The notes beneath the pieces are model-generated. The model was not told the DNA's origin. It was given only the letters and a program-made list of their open reading frames with translations, and searched no databases. Positions 8,880 through 18,758 of a stretch of 64,000 nucleotides of DNA are shown here, in pieces (positions within the stretch are counted from its first letter, which is position 1; each line of letters begins with the position of its first letter). The stretch comes from Myxococcales bacterium. GTDB lineage: Bacteria; Myxococcota_A; UBA9160; SZUA-336. The position numbers and the translations under genes were made by a program. Where the stretch lies: positions 1-64,000 of the forward strand of contig JABSQV010000003.1 of assembly GCA_013215565.1 (NCBI GenBank), written 5' to 3'.

Positions 8880-11158
8880 GTCAGATCGGACGGGAGATTC
8901 AACTGACCCTGCAAGCGGCCGTGCGCGAGGCCCAGGTGCGACGGCACGCCTACCTGACGGTCGAGCACCTGCTCTACGCACTCGTGCACGACGATCACGG
9001 CGTGGAGATTCTTCGCAACTGCGGCGCGCGAGTGCGCAGGCTGCGTGTCCAACTGCACGATTTCCTGGATACGGCCATCGAAGCAGAGCCGGGAGATGAG
9101 CCGATCGAGACCGCCCAGACCCTGGCCCTCCACCGGGTGATCCAGGCCGCGATGTCGCATGCGGACAACGCGGAAAAGGAAGAGGTGGAAGCCGGAGACC
9201 TGATCGCGTCGATCTTCCAGGAGCCGGATTGCCACGGCGTGCAGTTGCTGCGTGAGCAAGGGGTCTCGCGCCTCGACGTGCTCAGATACATCTCTCACGG
9301 CGTCTCGCGCTATTCGGAGGGCGCCGACGAGGAAGAGCCCGCTGGCGACTCGGGCGAACAGGAACTGTTCCGTCCCGACGAGGAGAGCGAGGAGATCCCC
9401 GATCCGCTCGCGGCCTTCGCCACCAACCTGAGCGAACTGGCCTCGCAGGGCAAGCTGGATCCCCTGATCGGACGCGAAACGGAACTCGCGCGCACCACCC
9501 ACATCCTGGCGCGCCGGCGCAAGAACAACCCGATCTTCGTGGGCGAAAGCGGGGTCGGCAAGACGGCCATGGCCGAAGGGCTCGCACTTCGCATCTACCA
9601 GGGCAACGTACACGAAGATCTACAGACCGCTGAAATCTACGCACTCGACCTGGGCTCGATGCTGGCCGGCACCAAGTACCGAGGAGACTTCGAGGCGCGC
9701 TTCAAGGCGCTGGTCGCGGCTGTCCAGAAGCGCGAGAACCCGATCCTGTTTATCGATGAGATCCACACGATCCTGGGTGCCGGCGCAGCGCAGGGCGCGA
9801 CGGTCGATGCCTCGAGCATGCTGAAGCCGCTCCTGCAGTCGGGCGAACTCCGCTGCATGGGCTCGACCACGCACGCCGACTATCGCCACTTCGAGCGGGA
9901 TCGGGCGCTGGCGAGGCGTTTCCAGAAAGTCGAGATCAACGAACCGAGCGTCGAGGAAACGATTCAGATTCTGCGCGGGCTGGCACCGCAATACGAAGAG
10001 CATCACGGCGTGCGCTTTACCCCCTCCGCGCTCAAAGCAGCGGCCGAACTCTCCGCCAAGTACGTCCAGGACCGTTACCTGCCGGACAAGGCGATCGACG
10101 TGATCGATGAGGTCGGGGCCGCAGTCCGGCTGGGCGGGGGAAAGCTCGGGGGCGGAAAGGGCGGAAAGGGCCGAAAGCAGGTCGGAGTCCGAGACGTGGA
10201 GCAGTTGGTCTCGAGAATGGCCCGGATCCCGATCACAAAGACCTCGGTCCCGGAGCGCGAGCGTCTCGGGAACCTGACGCGCGACCTCGAGGCCGTGGTC
10301 TACGGGCAGTCGGATGCAATTTCGACGCTGGTCCAGGCGGTCAAGCGGACGCGCGCGGGACTCGGTGGGACCCAGAAGCCGATCGGCTCCTTCCTGTTCG
10401 TGGGACCCACGGGCGTCGGCAAGACCGAACTCGCAAAACAGCTCGCGAACTGCCTAGCGGTCCCGTTTCTGCGCTTCGACATGAGCGAGTACGCAGAGAA
10501 GCACGCGGTCGCGCGCCTGATCGGAGCGCCACCGGGCTACGTGGGCTACGACGAGGGGGGAATGCTCGTCGAGCGGGTCCGCAAGAACCCGTACACGGTC
10601 CTGCTGCTCGACGAGATCGAGAAGGCCCACTCCGACCTGTTCGACATCCTGCTTCAGATCATGGATCACGCGACGCTGACCGACAACCACGGGCGCGAAG
10701 CGGACTTCCGCCACGTGACCCTGATCATGACTTCGAACGCGGGAGCGCGAGACATCTCGGCGCGATCGATCGGCTTCGGGGACACACCCTCCGGAAGTGG
10801 CCTGGTCGAGATCGAGCGCCTGTTTGCACCCGAGTTTCGCAACCGCCTCGACGAAATCGTACGTTTCGTTCAGCTGAGCCCCGAGGTCATGCAGCGCGTC
10901 GTCGAGAAGTTCATGCGCGAACTCGAGGAGCAACTCCTGGAACGAAAGGTCAAGATCTCCCTCCGGGAAGGAGCTCGCGCGTGGCTGGCCGAGAAAGGCT
11001 TCGACCCGCTCTTCGGAGCGCGTCCGCTCTCGCGCGTGATCCAGGTCGAGGTCAAGGACAAGATCGCGGACGAGATCCTGTTCGGTCGGCTCGAGAAGGG
11101 TGGCAAGGTCGTTATTGACGCCGCCGACGGTGGGCTCAGCTTCTCCTACACTGCATAG
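8876..11158 (+). CDS. clpA: ClpA, AAA+ ATPase unfoldase of the ClpAP protease
   Basis: ClpA unfolds proteins and threads them into ClpP. The 760-residue protein starts at a GTG overlapping the clpS stop. It has the Clp N-domain (residues 1-145), an acidic linker, the first AAA+ module with Walker A GESGVGKT (223-230) and FIDEIH Walker B, and the second with GPTGVGKT (510-517) and [13 protein letters not shown]. The loop RSIGFGD before [10 protein letters not shown] corresponds to the IGL/IGF loop that docks on ClpP. A Gly/Lys-rich low-complexity stretch (about residues 420-434) interrupts the end of the first module and looks lineage-specific. No clpP is in the window. Confidence 0.96.
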   Translation: MSQIGREIQLTLQAAVREAQVRRHAYLTVEHLLYALVHDDHGVEILRNCGARVRRLRVQLHDFLDTAIEAEPGDEPIETAQTLALHRVIQAAMSHADNAEKEEVEAGDLIASIFQEPDCHGVQLLREQGVSRLDVLRYISHGVSRYSEGADEEEPAGDSGEQELFRPDEESEEIPDPLAAFATNLSELASQGKLDPLIGRETELARTTHILARRRKNNPIFVGESGVGKTAMAEGLALRIYQGNVHEDLQTAEIYALDLGSMLAGTKYRGDFEARFKALVAAVQKRENPILFIDEIHTILGAGAAQGATVDASSMLKPLLQSGELRCMGSTTHADYRHFERDRALARRFQKVEINEPSVEETIQILRGLAPQYEEHHGVRFTPSALKAAAELSAKYVQDRYLPDKAIDVIDEVGAAVRLGGGKLGGGKGGKGRKQVGVRDVEQLVSRMARIPITKTSVPERERLGNLTRDLEAVVYGQSDAISTLVQAVKRTRAGLGGTQKPIGSFLFVGPTGVGKTELAKQLANCLAVPFLRFDMSEYAEKHAVARLIGAPPGYVGYDEGGMLVERVRKNPYTVLLLDEIEKAHSDLFDILLQIMDHATLTDNHGREADFRHVTLIMTSNAGARDISARSIGFGDTPSGSGLVEIERLFAPEFRNRLDEIVRFVQLSPEVMQRVVEKFMRELEEQLLERKVKISLREGARAWLAEKGFDPLFGARPLSRVIQVEVKDKIADEILFGRLEKGGKVVIDAADGGLSFSYTA

Positions 11159-11212
11159 CGTCACTCGACCTGCGCGCGGACGCGCACGATCCGCGCGAAC
11201 GCTTGAAACGGG

Positions 11213-11242
11213 TTGACGACGTCCCGGCTGCGCCCGTAGGGT
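11213..11242 (+). promoter_or_regulatory. possible sigma-70 promoter for the HSL-type hydrolase
   Basis: TTGACG at 11213-11218 is followed after 18 bp by TAGGGT at 11237-11242. The GGAGGTG ribosome-binding site lies just before the ATG at 11262. The -10 match is weak (three or four of six), so this is only a candidate; the hydrolase may instead be read through from clpA, 103 bp upstream. Confidence 0.3.
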
Positions 11243-11261
11243 CGCTCCCGGAGGTGTTCCC

Positions 11262-12191
11262 ATGCCCCTGGACCCACAGGCCAAGCTCATGCTCGACCAA
11301 CTGGCAGCGCTGAACTTGCCCGATTTCTCGACGCTGACGCCCGAAGAAGCGCGAAAGCAATTCGATGCGACCCGCCTGCCGCTTCCACCGATCGAGATCG
11401 GCGGGGTCGAGAACCGAAGCATTCCCGGCCCAGAGGGCGAAATTCCGATACGGATTTACACGCCCGAAGGTACGGGGCCGTTCCCGGTGCTCGTCTTCTT
11501 CCACGGCGGGGGATGGGTGATCGGCGATCTCGAGAGCCACGACGCACTTGCGCGCAAGCTCGCGCTCGAGGCGGGCTGTCTGGTCATCGCCATCGATTAC
11601 CGGCTCGCCCCGGAATCCAAGTACCCGGCTGCAGCCGAGGACTGCTACGCCGCCACTTGCTGGGCGGCCGCTCATGCGGCCGAGATCGGCGGGGACCCGG
11701 GTCGAATTGCAATCGGAGGTGACAGCGCTGGCGGGAACCTGAGCGCGGTGGTGGCCCAGATGGCGCGCGACCGCAGTGGCCCCGACCTCTGCTTCGAACT
11801 CCTCGTCTATCCCGTCACCAATCACGACTACAGCACACTCTCTTACGCCGAAAATGCAGAAGGCTACTTCCTGACGCGATCTTCAATGGAATGGTTTTGG
11901 AATCACTACCTGAGAGAGGCCTCGGAGGGCCAGAACGCCTATGCATCGCCACTTCGTGCCGATAGCCTCGCGGGCCTACCGCCGGCGCTCGTCATTACGG
12001 CAGAGTTCGACCCGCTGCGCGACGAAGGAGAGGCGTACGCCGAGAAGTTACGGCAGGCAGGGGTGCCCGTTACCTGCACGCGCTACGACGGGCAGATCCA
12101 CGGCTTCTTCTCCTTCTTCCAACTCATCGACAGTTCGAAGGAAGCCGTCCAGGAAGCGGCCGGCTGCCTTCGTCGAGCCTTCGGGAACTAG
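11262..12191 (+). CDS. alpha/beta hydrolase, hormone-sensitive-lipase type
   Basis: The 309-residue enzyme belongs to the HSL (family IV) esterases/lipases. The oxyanion-hole motif HGGGW is at 81-85, the nucleophile elbow GDSAGG at 153-158 (Ser155), and the likely acid and base are Asp250 in EFDPLRDEG and His280 in QIHGFF. Such enzymes hydrolyse short-chain esters; the physiological substrate is unknown. A GGAGGTG ribosome-binding site precedes the ATG. There is no signal peptide, so it should be cytoplasmic. It ends 22 bp from the convergent aminotransferase. Confidence 0.92.
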   Translation: MPLDPQAKLMLDQLAALNLPDFSTLTPEEARKQFDATRLPLPPIEIGGVENRSIPGPEGEIPIRIYTPEGTGPFPVLVFFHGGGWVIGDLESHDALARKLALEAGCLVIAIDYRLAPESKYPAAAEDCYAATCWAAAHAAEIGGDPGRIAIGGDSAGGNLSAVVAQMARDRSGPDLCFELLVYPVTNHDYSTLSYAENAEGYFLTRSSMEWFWNHYLREASEGQNAYASPLRADSLAGLPPALVITAEFDPLRDEGEAYAEKLRQAGVPVTCTRYDGQIHGFFSFFQLIDSSKEAVQEAAGCLRRAFGN

Positions 12192-12213
12192 CCACCGACC
12201 TGGGACTCGCGTG

Positions 12214-13371
12214 TTAGGCGAGCTTTTCGAGGCGCCGACAGGCCTCGGCGAGATCCGCGTCGGTGAGACCGAAACAGAAGCGACCGATGCGGTGACCCCG
12301 GGAACCCCGGAAAAAGGCCTCGCCGGGAACGCAAGCGACCCCGGTCTCGCGGAGCAGCGCCATCGCGCGCTGCTTGCTCGTCTGTCCAGGCAGCCGGGAG
12401 ATATCGGCCAGTACGTAGTACGCGCCCTGAGGCACCCACGGCGACAACCCGGCCCGCTCCAGCGACGTGCAGATGCGGTCTCGCTTTTCTTGATACTCGG
12501 CCCGGATCCCGTCGTAGTAGTCCGCGCCCAGTAGCCCCAGGCCCCGCGCAGCCCCGAGTTGAAGCGGCGTCGGGGGACAGACGTAGACCAGGTCGGAGAG
12601 CGGGCCGAAGGCCTTGGCCCAGCGCCGGTCCGCCGCGATCCAGCCGAGTCGCCAGCCCGTGATCGCGAAGGTCTTGGAGAGCGCGTTCATGGTAATCGTG
12701 CGCTCCCGCAGGTCGGGGAAAGTCGCGAGACTCAGGTGCTCGCGGCCATCGAACAGGAAGTGCTCGTAGACCTCGTCCGTGAACAGGAACAGGTCGTGGG
12801 TGCGGGCAAGGTCGGCAATCGTTTCGAGTTCGGAGCGCTCGAATACCTTCCCGGAGGGATTCTGGGGCGTGTTGACCATGATCCCGCGCGTGCGCGGCGA
12901 GAGCGCGGCTTCTAGTGCAGCGGGATCGAAGGACCAGTCGGGGGGCTCGGTGTCGACGTAGACGGGGACGGCCTGGACGGCGCGCAAGGTGTTCACGTGG
13001 TAGCCGTAGTAGGGCTCGAACAAGATCACCTCATCTCCGGGTTCGAGAAACGCGAGCGCCGCGACATAGAAGGCCCCGGTCGCGCCCACCGTCACGATGA
13101 TCTCGCCTTCGGGGTCGTAGTCGAGCCCGTTGTGCTCGCGCATCTTGCGCGACAGGGCTCTTCGCAACTCCTCTGCGCCGTCGTAGCGGGAGTAGCTGTT
13201 GGCACCCGCCTCGATGGCCTCGGCTGCGGCCCGCCGGACCTCGATCGGAACCTCGGTGTTACAGACACCCTGCGACAGGTTGATCCCACCGACCCGCGCG
13301 CACTCGATCGACATGTTGCGGATCTCGGATTGCTGCAGGGCTTCGAGACGTCCCGCAAGTTTGAGCGCCAA
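12214..13371 (-). CDS. class I/II PLP-dependent aminotransferase
   Basis: The 385-residue protein has the fold-type I aminotransferase pattern: NTPQNPSG around residue 168-175 (substrate and PLP contacts), FTDEVYEHF near Asp199, and the PLP lysine in NALSKTFAITGWRLGW (Lys233). C-terminal RIGRFCFG provides the carboxylate-binding arginine. The sequence resembles aspartate or aromatic/kynurenine aminotransferases, but the substrate cannot be assigned. It follows the GNAT gene by 26 bp on the same strand and is probably co-transcribed with it. Confidence 0.9.
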   Translation of the reverse strand: MALKLAGRLEALQQSEIRNMSIECARVGGINLSQGVCNTEVPIEVRRAAAEAIEAGANSYSRYDGAEELRRALSRKMREHNGLDYDPEGEIIVTVGATGAFYVAALAFLEPGDEVILFEPYYGYHVNTLRAVQAVPVYVDTEPPDWSFDPAALEAALSPRTRGIMVNTPQNPSGKVFERSELETIADLARTHDLFLFTDEVYEHFLFDGREHLSLATFPDLRERTITMNALSKTFAITGWRLGWIAADRRWAKAFGPLSDLVYVCPPTPLQLGAARGLGLLGADYYDGIRAEYQEKRDRICTSLERAGLSPWVPQGAYYVLADISRLPGQTSKQRAMALLRETGVACVPGEAFFRGSRGHRIGRFCFGLTDADLAEACRRLEKLA

Positions 13372-13397
13372 GCTAGTTCCTCCCTTCGCGCCCTATG

Positions 13398-14249
13398 CTA
13401 CGTCTCGGGCAGCTGCTTGTGAAACTGGTGCTGCAACAGGATCGGGCGAAACCCGAGCCTGTGGTAGAAGCGCTTGGGCCAGTCGTTGGTCCGCGCCCCG
13501 ATGACGACGGGGCCCGCACCGCGCTCGCGCGCATCCGTCACTGCGCGCGCGATCAGCCCGGTGGCGATTCCGCGGCCCCGGAACTCCTCCCGGGTAAACA
13601 GGTCCTCGACCTTGCCCACGCCATTTTCGCCCGGCCACGAAGAGAAGAAGCCGCAGTCGACCCCGTCTTCATGCGCGATCCAGAAACGCAGCGGCGGGCA
13701 CTTGGCCCGGTAGATCGCAAGCATGCGACGGGTCACCTCCTCGGCCATCGGCCCGTCTCCGAACCTGCGCGCGTCTTCCTCGTGGTCGAGGCGCAGCAGT
13801 CGGTAGATCGCATCCCAGTCGCCGTCGGTCTCGGCGCAGCGGATCCCCACCGGGCGTGGGGAGGCGCACAACTCTCCCTCGAGCAACAACTGGACCTCGG
13901 TCGAGAGCGCGTAGTCCTCGACGACGACTCTCGCCCCGAAGGCCGCCGGCGTATCCGGCGAACACCGGAAGAGCCGATCCCGGTACCCGGCATAGATCTC
14001 TTCGGCGTACTCGAGGACCGCCTCGATCTCGCCCGCGGTCTCGACCCGGACCGCGACGCCGTGATTCGCGTCGTGAATGTTCGGGTACGCGCGATTCCGG
14101 ATGAACCGAACCGAGCCGAGATCGATCACCTCGTTTCCGAGGGCGTAGTAGCCCTCGAGGGTTTCCACGACACGCTGCTCGAGTCTTCGATCCTGTGCCA
14201 CCAGCTTCCCTCCTGCTGCGCGGGCTGCCGAGCCGCGGTACAACCGCAT
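13398..14249 (-). CDS. GNAT-family N-acetyltransferase with an extra N-terminal region
   Basis: The 283-residue protein carries a GNAT acetyltransferase domain in its C-terminal half (about residues 140-280). The acetyl-CoA pyrophosphate loop is EEFRGRGIATGLIARAV, followed by the YHRLGF strand near the end. The N-terminal 130 residues are less conserved and could be a second, degenerate GNAT module. The acceptor is unknown. The start at 14249 gives no obvious signal peptide or strong ribosome-binding site; a start a few codons further in is possible. It precedes the aminotransferase on the same strand. Confidence 0.8.
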   Translation of the reverse strand: MRLYRGSAARAAGGKLVAQDRRLEQRVVETLEGYYALGNEVIDLGSVRFIRNRAYPNIHDANHGVAVRVETAGEIEAVLEYAEEIYAGYRDRLFRCSPDTPAAFGARVVVEDYALSTEVQLLLEGELCASPRPVGIRCAETDGDWDAIYRLLRLDHEEDARRFGDGPMAEEVTRRMLAIYRAKCPPLRFWIAHEDGVDCGFFSSWPGENGVGKVEDLFTREEFRGRGIATGLIARAVTDARERGAGPVVIGARTNDWPKRFYHRLGFRPILLQHQFHKQLPET

Positions 14250-14514
14250 CCCAAGGTTACAACGCCGTTCGAGGGAAGCTGAACTCCCGCTCGTGATCGT
14301 CCCGGTCTTCTACCTGAGCCTCGAGGACGGCGTAAACTGGCCAACGACTGCGCTGCGCAGAGGTCGGGGGCGGGATGTCTCAAAGCCCGAGGCCGGGGAC
14401 ACCGGGGGATCGGTCTAGCTCCGGGGATCGAATCCGGAACCCGGGTACAGAAACGGCCGGACCGCGAGGCCGCTTCAGCGAGCGCACCGCCCTCGGGGCA
14501 CGGACGCGGGAAGC

Positions 14515-16557
14515 ATGAGGCGAATCGCCCTGGTCTCGGTGTTGCTCGTCTTCGGCGCGCTGCTGATCGGTCTTCACGGACGGGCACCCCAGGAGACCGG
14601 GCGCCTGGCCGCGCTCGAGGCCGGGGCTCTGCTCGGCGAACCCGTAGTCGGCAGAGACCCCCCGCTGCCCCTCTGGCGATTCCTGGTCGGTCCCCTGACA
14701 GCTGCCGGGGGCGGCGAGATTCGGCTCGGCAGCGTCCGCCTCGAACTCCCCGGGCAAGACTTCGACACGCCGGCCCTGCGCGATGCGATGCGCCGCTCGC
14801 TCGCGCGCCGTCTGCGCGCGATTGCGGCGGGGAGCGAAGCCATGGCGCTACCGTCGCTCGCGGGCCTCCGGGCAGCTGCGCCCGAGGGTGTCGATCTCAG
14901 CCTGCGGCTAGCGGCGGACCGGCTCACACTCCGGGCAACGCGGCCCGACGGCCTGAGCGCGAGCAGCACGCTCGACTGGGTCCCGCCCAGCGAGCGCTCG
15001 CTGGTGCCCCCGCTGCTGGTGATCTTCCTGGCGATTCTGCTGCGCCGCCCGGTGCTGGCGCTATTCGCGGGTGTGGTGATCGGATCGTTCCTGCACCAGC
15101 AGGCGCTCGGCGGTGCGGGGATCCTGGAGGCCGCGGCGCTGGGCGTACGCGACGTCTTCACCGTCTACCTGTGGAACGAACTCGCGAACAATCTCAGGAT
15201 CGAGATCGTCGTCTTCGTGGCGTCGATGCTCGCCTTCGTGGGCATCATCACGCGCGCCGGCGGCCTTCAGGGGCTGATGGACCGCATCGCCCGAATCGCC
15301 CGGAACGCCCGCCGCACCCAGATCGCCAGCTACCTGATGGGACTCGCGATCTTCTTCGATGACTACGCGAATACGCTGCTGGTCGGCTCGACGATGCGCC
15401 CGCTGAGCGACCGCTTCCGGATCGCGCGTGAAAAACTCGCCTACATCGTCGACAGCACCGCTGCACCGGTCGCCGGGCTTTCGATCTTCAGCACATGGGT
15501 CGCGTTCGAGGTTTCGACCTACAGCGCACAACTGCCGAGCATCGGTCTCTCCCAGGCTGACGGCTTCGCGGTCTTCCTCGCGACGCTTCCGTATCGCTTC
15601 TACTGCATCCTGACGCTCTGCTTCGTGCTCTTCGTGGTGCTGAGCGGGCGCGACTTCGGCCCGATGCGAGTGGCCGAGCGCCGCGCCCGGGCGGGCAAAC
15701 TCCTGCGCGACGGCGCGCATCCGATGTTGTCGGAGGTTGCGACGGCGCTCGAGCCCGCCGCCGGAATCGAGCCGCGCGCGTCGGTCGCGGTGGCGCCGCT
15801 TCTGACCTTCGTGCTCGTGACGGGACTCACCGGCGCTTGGAAACACTCGGGAGACGCCTTCGCCAGGGACGGTGTCTTCGCACTCCTCAGGGGCGGTTCG
15901 AACTCGCTCATGATCGGGTCGCTCGCCGCGTTGGCGGTGGCCTCGGGCCTCGCCCTGCGCGCGGGCTTGCGCTGGGAAATCGCGCGCTCGGCCTTCACGG
16001 TATTGCGCTCGGCCGGCGTCGCACTCCTGATCCTCTACCTCGCGTGGATGATCGGAGCCGTCTGCGACGCGCTGGGCACCGCGCCCTACCTGACGGCGCT
16101 GCTCGGCGAGTCGGCCCCTGCCTGGGCGATCCCGGCCGTGCTCTTCCTGCTCTCGGGCGGCGTGGCGTTCGCGACCGGCAGCTCCTGGGGCACGATGAGC
16201 GTACTGCTCCCGATCGTGGTCGGATTCGCCTACGCAGCGGGAGAGCATTCCCCGGTCGGCAGCTTCGGGCTTATGGTCATGAGCATCGGTGCGGTACTCG
16301 AAGGTTCGATTTTTGGAGATCACTGCTCGCCGGTTTCCGACACGACGATTCTGTCCTCGATCGCGGCCGCATCCGACCACGTGGATCACGTACGCACGCA
16401 GATCCCGTACGCAATCCTGACGATGCTCACCGCGCTCTCGTTCGGCTATCTCCCGTGCGCGCTCTTCGGCCTCAATCCCTGGCTGGGGCTCGCCCTCGGC
16501 GCAGCCGCCCTCTGGACCGCGCTCCGGATCCTGGGAACCCGGGCCGACGAGACCTGA
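14515..16557 (+). CDS. NhaC-family Na+/H+ antiporter-like transporter
   Basis: The 680-residue membrane protein has an N-terminal hydrophobic segment, a roughly 130-residue extracytoplasmic region, and then about a dozen transmembrane helices from residue 165 on. The GLAIFFDDYANTLLVGSTMRP block and the later FGDHCSPVSDTTILSS block are signature segments of the NhaC superfamily. These carriers exchange Na+ or organic cations/amino acids for protons. The extracytoplasmic N-terminal domain is longer than in classical NhaC. The 265 bp upstream (14250-14514) separate it from the divergent GNAT gene and show no clear promoter. Confidence 0.88.
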   Translation: MRRIALVSVLLVFGALLIGLHGRAPQETGRLAALEAGALLGEPVVGRDPPLPLWRFLVGPLTAAGGGEIRLGSVRLELPGQDFDTPALRDAMRRSLARRLRAIAAGSEAMALPSLAGLRAAAPEGVDLSLRLAADRLTLRATRPDGLSASSTLDWVPPSERSLVPPLLVIFLAILLRRPVLALFAGVVIGSFLHQQALGGAGILEAAALGVRDVFTVYLWNELANNLRIEIVVFVASMLAFVGIITRAGGLQGLMDRIARIARNARRTQIASYLMGLAIFFDDYANTLLVGSTMRPLSDRFRIAREKLAYIVDSTAAPVAGLSIFSTWVAFEVSTYSAQLPSIGLSQADGFAVFLATLPYRFYCILTLCFVLFVVLSGRDFGPMRVAERRARAGKLLRDGAHPMLSEVATALEPAAGIEPRASVAVAPLLTFVLVTGLTGAWKHSGDAFARDGVFALLRGGSNSLMIGSLAALAVASGLALRAGLRWEIARSAFTVLRSAGVALLILYLAWMIGAVCDALGTAPYLTALLGESAPAWAIPAVLFLLSGGVAFATGSSWGTMSVLLPIVVGFAYAAGEHSPVGSFGLMVMSIGAVLEGSIFGDHCSPVSDTTILSSIAAASDHVDHVRTQIPYAILTMLTALSFGYLPCALFGLNPWLGLALGAAALWTALRILGTRADET

Positions 16558-16751
16558 GCGCCCGGGGGGCCCGACGGGGCCGTCCAGCCGCTCCGAGCGC
16601 CGGGGCCGGCGCCGCATTTCCGGCCGCCAGGCGTCCCCAGGCCGGCCTGTCGCCGCGGCTCGGCCTCGATCCCACCCCACAGCCGGACTCGGTCGACTTC
16701 GCCGGGTGTCGGCGAGGGGGGAGCCCCGAACCGCGCGCAGCACGCGCGCTG

Positions 16752-16776
16752 CCGACCGCCGGGGCCCGGCGGTCGG
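16752..16776 (+). terminator. GC hairpin followed by TTTATTA
   Basis: The arms CCGACCGCC (16752-16760) and GGCGGTCGG (16768-16776) are perfect complements around a GC-rich loop, and TTTATTA follows directly. This looks like an intrinsic terminator for the transporter gene, whose stop lies about 195 bp upstream; the T-tract is interrupted. The intervening 16558-16751 shows no coding sequence or other element. Confidence 0.5.
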
Positions 16777-16819
16777 TTTATTACGAAATATATAAATCTC
16801 TTCCAAAAAATGTAATAAT
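16777..16819 (+). promoter_or_regulatory. AT-rich promoter/operator region of the PaaX-type regulator
   Basis: This 43-bp island is strikingly AT-rich in an otherwise GC-rich sequence. TTATTAC (16778-16784) and GTAATAA (16812-16818) form a perfect 7-bp inverted repeat around a 27-bp spacer. TGTAATAAT (16811-16819) fits an extended -10 element, which would place the transcript start at or next to the ATG at 16826, so the mRNA may be leaderless. The inverted repeat overlaps this -10 and is a natural candidate for autorepressor binding. No -35 consensus is seen. Confidence 0.5.
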
Positions 16820-16825
16820 CCAGGC

Positions 16826-17668
16826 ATGAGCCCGAGCCCCAAGAGCTTCATCCTGGACCTGCTCTCGACACTGCGACGGGGCAGCATGCCGGTGGCCGCG
16901 CTGGTGAGCGGCGCCGGGATGTATGGGATCGCCGGGAACACCGTGCGCGTGGCCCTCACGCGGCTCGGCTCCGCCGGCCTGGTGGTTCGCGACGGCCGGG
17001 GCCGCTACCGGCTCGGACCGGCAGCGCTTCCCGTCGCGCGGCGGACCGGCGGCTGGCGCGCGATCGAGGAACGCGTGGAGCGCTGGGAGGGGGCCTGGGT
17101 GGCGGCGCTTCAGGGACCCGGGGGCCACGGACACGCGCGGCTGCGGGATCGACAGGCGCTGAGACTGCTCGGATTCCGCGAACTCCGCCCGGGACTGGCG
17201 GTTCGCCCGGAGAATCTTCGCGGCGGCGTCGCTGCGCTGCGCCGCGAACTCGCGGCACTCGGACTCGGCGCGGGGGCGCTGGTCTTCGAACTCCGCGACA
17301 CTGACCCGGTCAGCGAGGCACGTGCACGGGGCCTGTGGACGGCCGACGCACTACCGCGCGTCCACCACACACTCCGGCGGGAACTCGAACGGAGCGCGCT
17401 CAGGCTGCGGCGTCTACCGGCCGAAGGCGCAATGACCGAGTCGTTCCTGCTCGGAGGACGCGCGATCCGGCAGCTCGTACTCGACCCGCTGCTTCCCGAT
17501 GCGATCGTACCCGGTCGCGAGCGCAGAGCCCTGGGCGAGGCCATGCGAGACTACGACCAGCTCGGGAGAGACGCCTGGGCCGGGTTCCTGGCGCGCTTCG
17601 ACGTGCCCCACAGGAGCGCGCCGGCCGGCGCATGGCCGCCCGGGGCAGCGGAGCGGCTGGCCCGTTGA
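16826..17668 (+). CDS. PaaX-type transcriptional regulator
   Basis: The 280-residue protein has the PaaX architecture: an N-terminal winged-helix domain (FILDLLSTLRRGSMPVAALV, then NTVRVALTRLGSAGLVVRDGRGRYRL, about residues 6-65), followed by the central PaaX region with WEGAWVAAL. Known PaaX repressors respond to phenylacetyl-CoA and control phenylacetate degradation, but no paa genes are nearby. Its neighbour is a fatty-acid desaturase 37 bp downstream, which it probably controls together with itself. No Shine-Dalgarno precedes the ATG, in line with a leaderless transcript. Confidence 0.82.
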   Translation: MSPSPKSFILDLLSTLRRGSMPVAALVSGAGMYGIAGNTVRVALTRLGSAGLVVRDGRGRYRLGPAALPVARRTGGWRAIEERVERWEGAWVAALQGPGGHGHARLRDRQALRLLGFRELRPGLAVRPENLRGGVAALRRELAALGLGAGALVFELRDTDPVSEARARGLWTADALPRVHHTLRRELERSALRLRRLPAEGAMTESFLLGGRAIRQLVLDPLLPDAIVPGRERRALGEAMRDYDQLGRDAWAGFLARFDVPHRSAPAGAWPPGAAERLAR

Positions 17669-17705
17669 GAGGCCGCCGGGAGCGCGGCCGGAAAGGAGAT
17701 CGAGC

Positions 17706-18707
17706 ATGACCGAGAGCGCGGCGAATGCGGACGAGCAACTGGGAGCACGCTGGCGCTCCGCACTCTCGCGCGCGGACGTGGAGCAGCTGCTCGAATTCCA
17801 CGACCTTCGGTCCTGGGGCTCGATTGCGCTCAACTGGGGCCTGGTGCTTGCCTGCTTCGCGCTGGTCGCGTCCTGGCCCAACCCCGTCACGCTGCTGGTC
17901 GCCGTGTTCGTCATCGGCGCGCGCCAGCTCGGCTTCGCGGTGCTGATGCACGAGGCGTCGCATCGCAGCCTGCTGCGCGACCGCAACTGGAACGACCGGG
18001 TCGGGAACTGGCTCTGCGCGTACCCGATCTGGAGCGATCTGCGTCCCTACCGGCCCTACCACCTCAAGCACCACGCGCGAACCGCGAGCGCGCAGGACCC
18101 CGACATCGGCCTCGTAAAACCCTTCCCGGTCACGCGCTCGAGTTTCCGCCGCAAGGTCTGGCGCGACCTGTCGGGGCAGACCGGGCTCAAGTTCGCGCGC
18201 GGAGCCTGGCAGCGGACCTTCGGCTGCATGCGCGAAGACCCGGTCGCGCGCGAAGCGGCGCTCGGCGTCGCGCTCACCAACTTCGTTCTACTGGCCGTCC
18301 TCGCCAGTTTCGGGCGGCCGGAACTCTACCTGCTGTGGGTCGCCGCGTGGCTCACGACGCACACGCTGGTCACACGGATCCGCTCGATTGCCGAGCACGC
18401 GATCACGCCCGACCCCGACGACCCATTCGGCAACACGCGCACGGTCCTGGCTCGCCCGTGGGAGCGGCTGCTGATCGCACCCAACCGCGTCAACTACCAC
18501 CTCGAACACCACCTGCTGATGACGGTCCCGCACTACCAGTTGCCGCGCATGCACCGGCTTCTACGTGAGCGCGGGGTGCTGGACAGCGCCTGCGTCGAAC
18601 ACGGCTACTCGGGGATCCTGAAGCGCGCGACCTCACGTCCCGAGGGGGGCAGCGCATCGCCCGAGCCGGACGAGGCGCGCGAGCTGTCGCAGGTCAACGG
18701 GCTCTGA
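17706..18707 (+). CDS. membrane fatty-acid desaturase family protein
   Basis: The 333-residue diiron membrane desaturase has all three histidine boxes: HEASH (82-86), HLKHH (119-123) and HLEHH near residue 262, between four or so hydrophobic helices. Such proteins introduce double bonds or hydroxyl groups into acyl chains or carotenoid-like substrates at the membrane; the exact substrate is open. The ATG at 17706 is preceded by AAAGGAG at a good distance, which decides the start over an upstream in-frame ATG at 17499. It follows the PaaX-type regulator closely and is likely in its operon. Confidence 0.9.
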   Translation: MTESAANADEQLGARWRSALSRADVEQLLEFHDLRSWGSIALNWGLVLACFALVASWPNPVTLLVAVFVIGARQLGFAVLMHEASHRSLLRDRNWNDRVGNWLCAYPIWSDLRPYRPYHLKHHARTASAQDPDIGLVKPFPVTRSSFRRKVWRDLSGQTGLKFARGAWQRTFGCMREDPVAREAALGVALTNFVLLAVLASFGRPELYLLWVAAWLTTHTLVTRIRSIAEHAITPDPDDPFGNTRTVLARPWERLLIAPNRVNYHLEHHLLMTVPHYQLPRMHRLLRERGVLDSACVEHGYSGILKRATSRPEGGSASPEPDEARELSQVNGL

Positions 18708-18722
18708 GCGGCGCGGACGGGT

Positions 18723-18749
18723 GGCCTCGAGCCTGAGCATCACGAGGCC
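18723..18749. terminator. inverted repeat between convergent genes
   Basis: GGCCTCG (18723-18729) and CGAGGCC (18743-18749) form a perfect 7-bp stem with a 13-nt loop in the 51-bp space between the desaturase and the minus-strand lipoprotein gene. There is no T-tract, so it is a possible bidirectional terminator only. Confidence 0.35.
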
Positions 18750-18758
18750 CGGTTCGGA

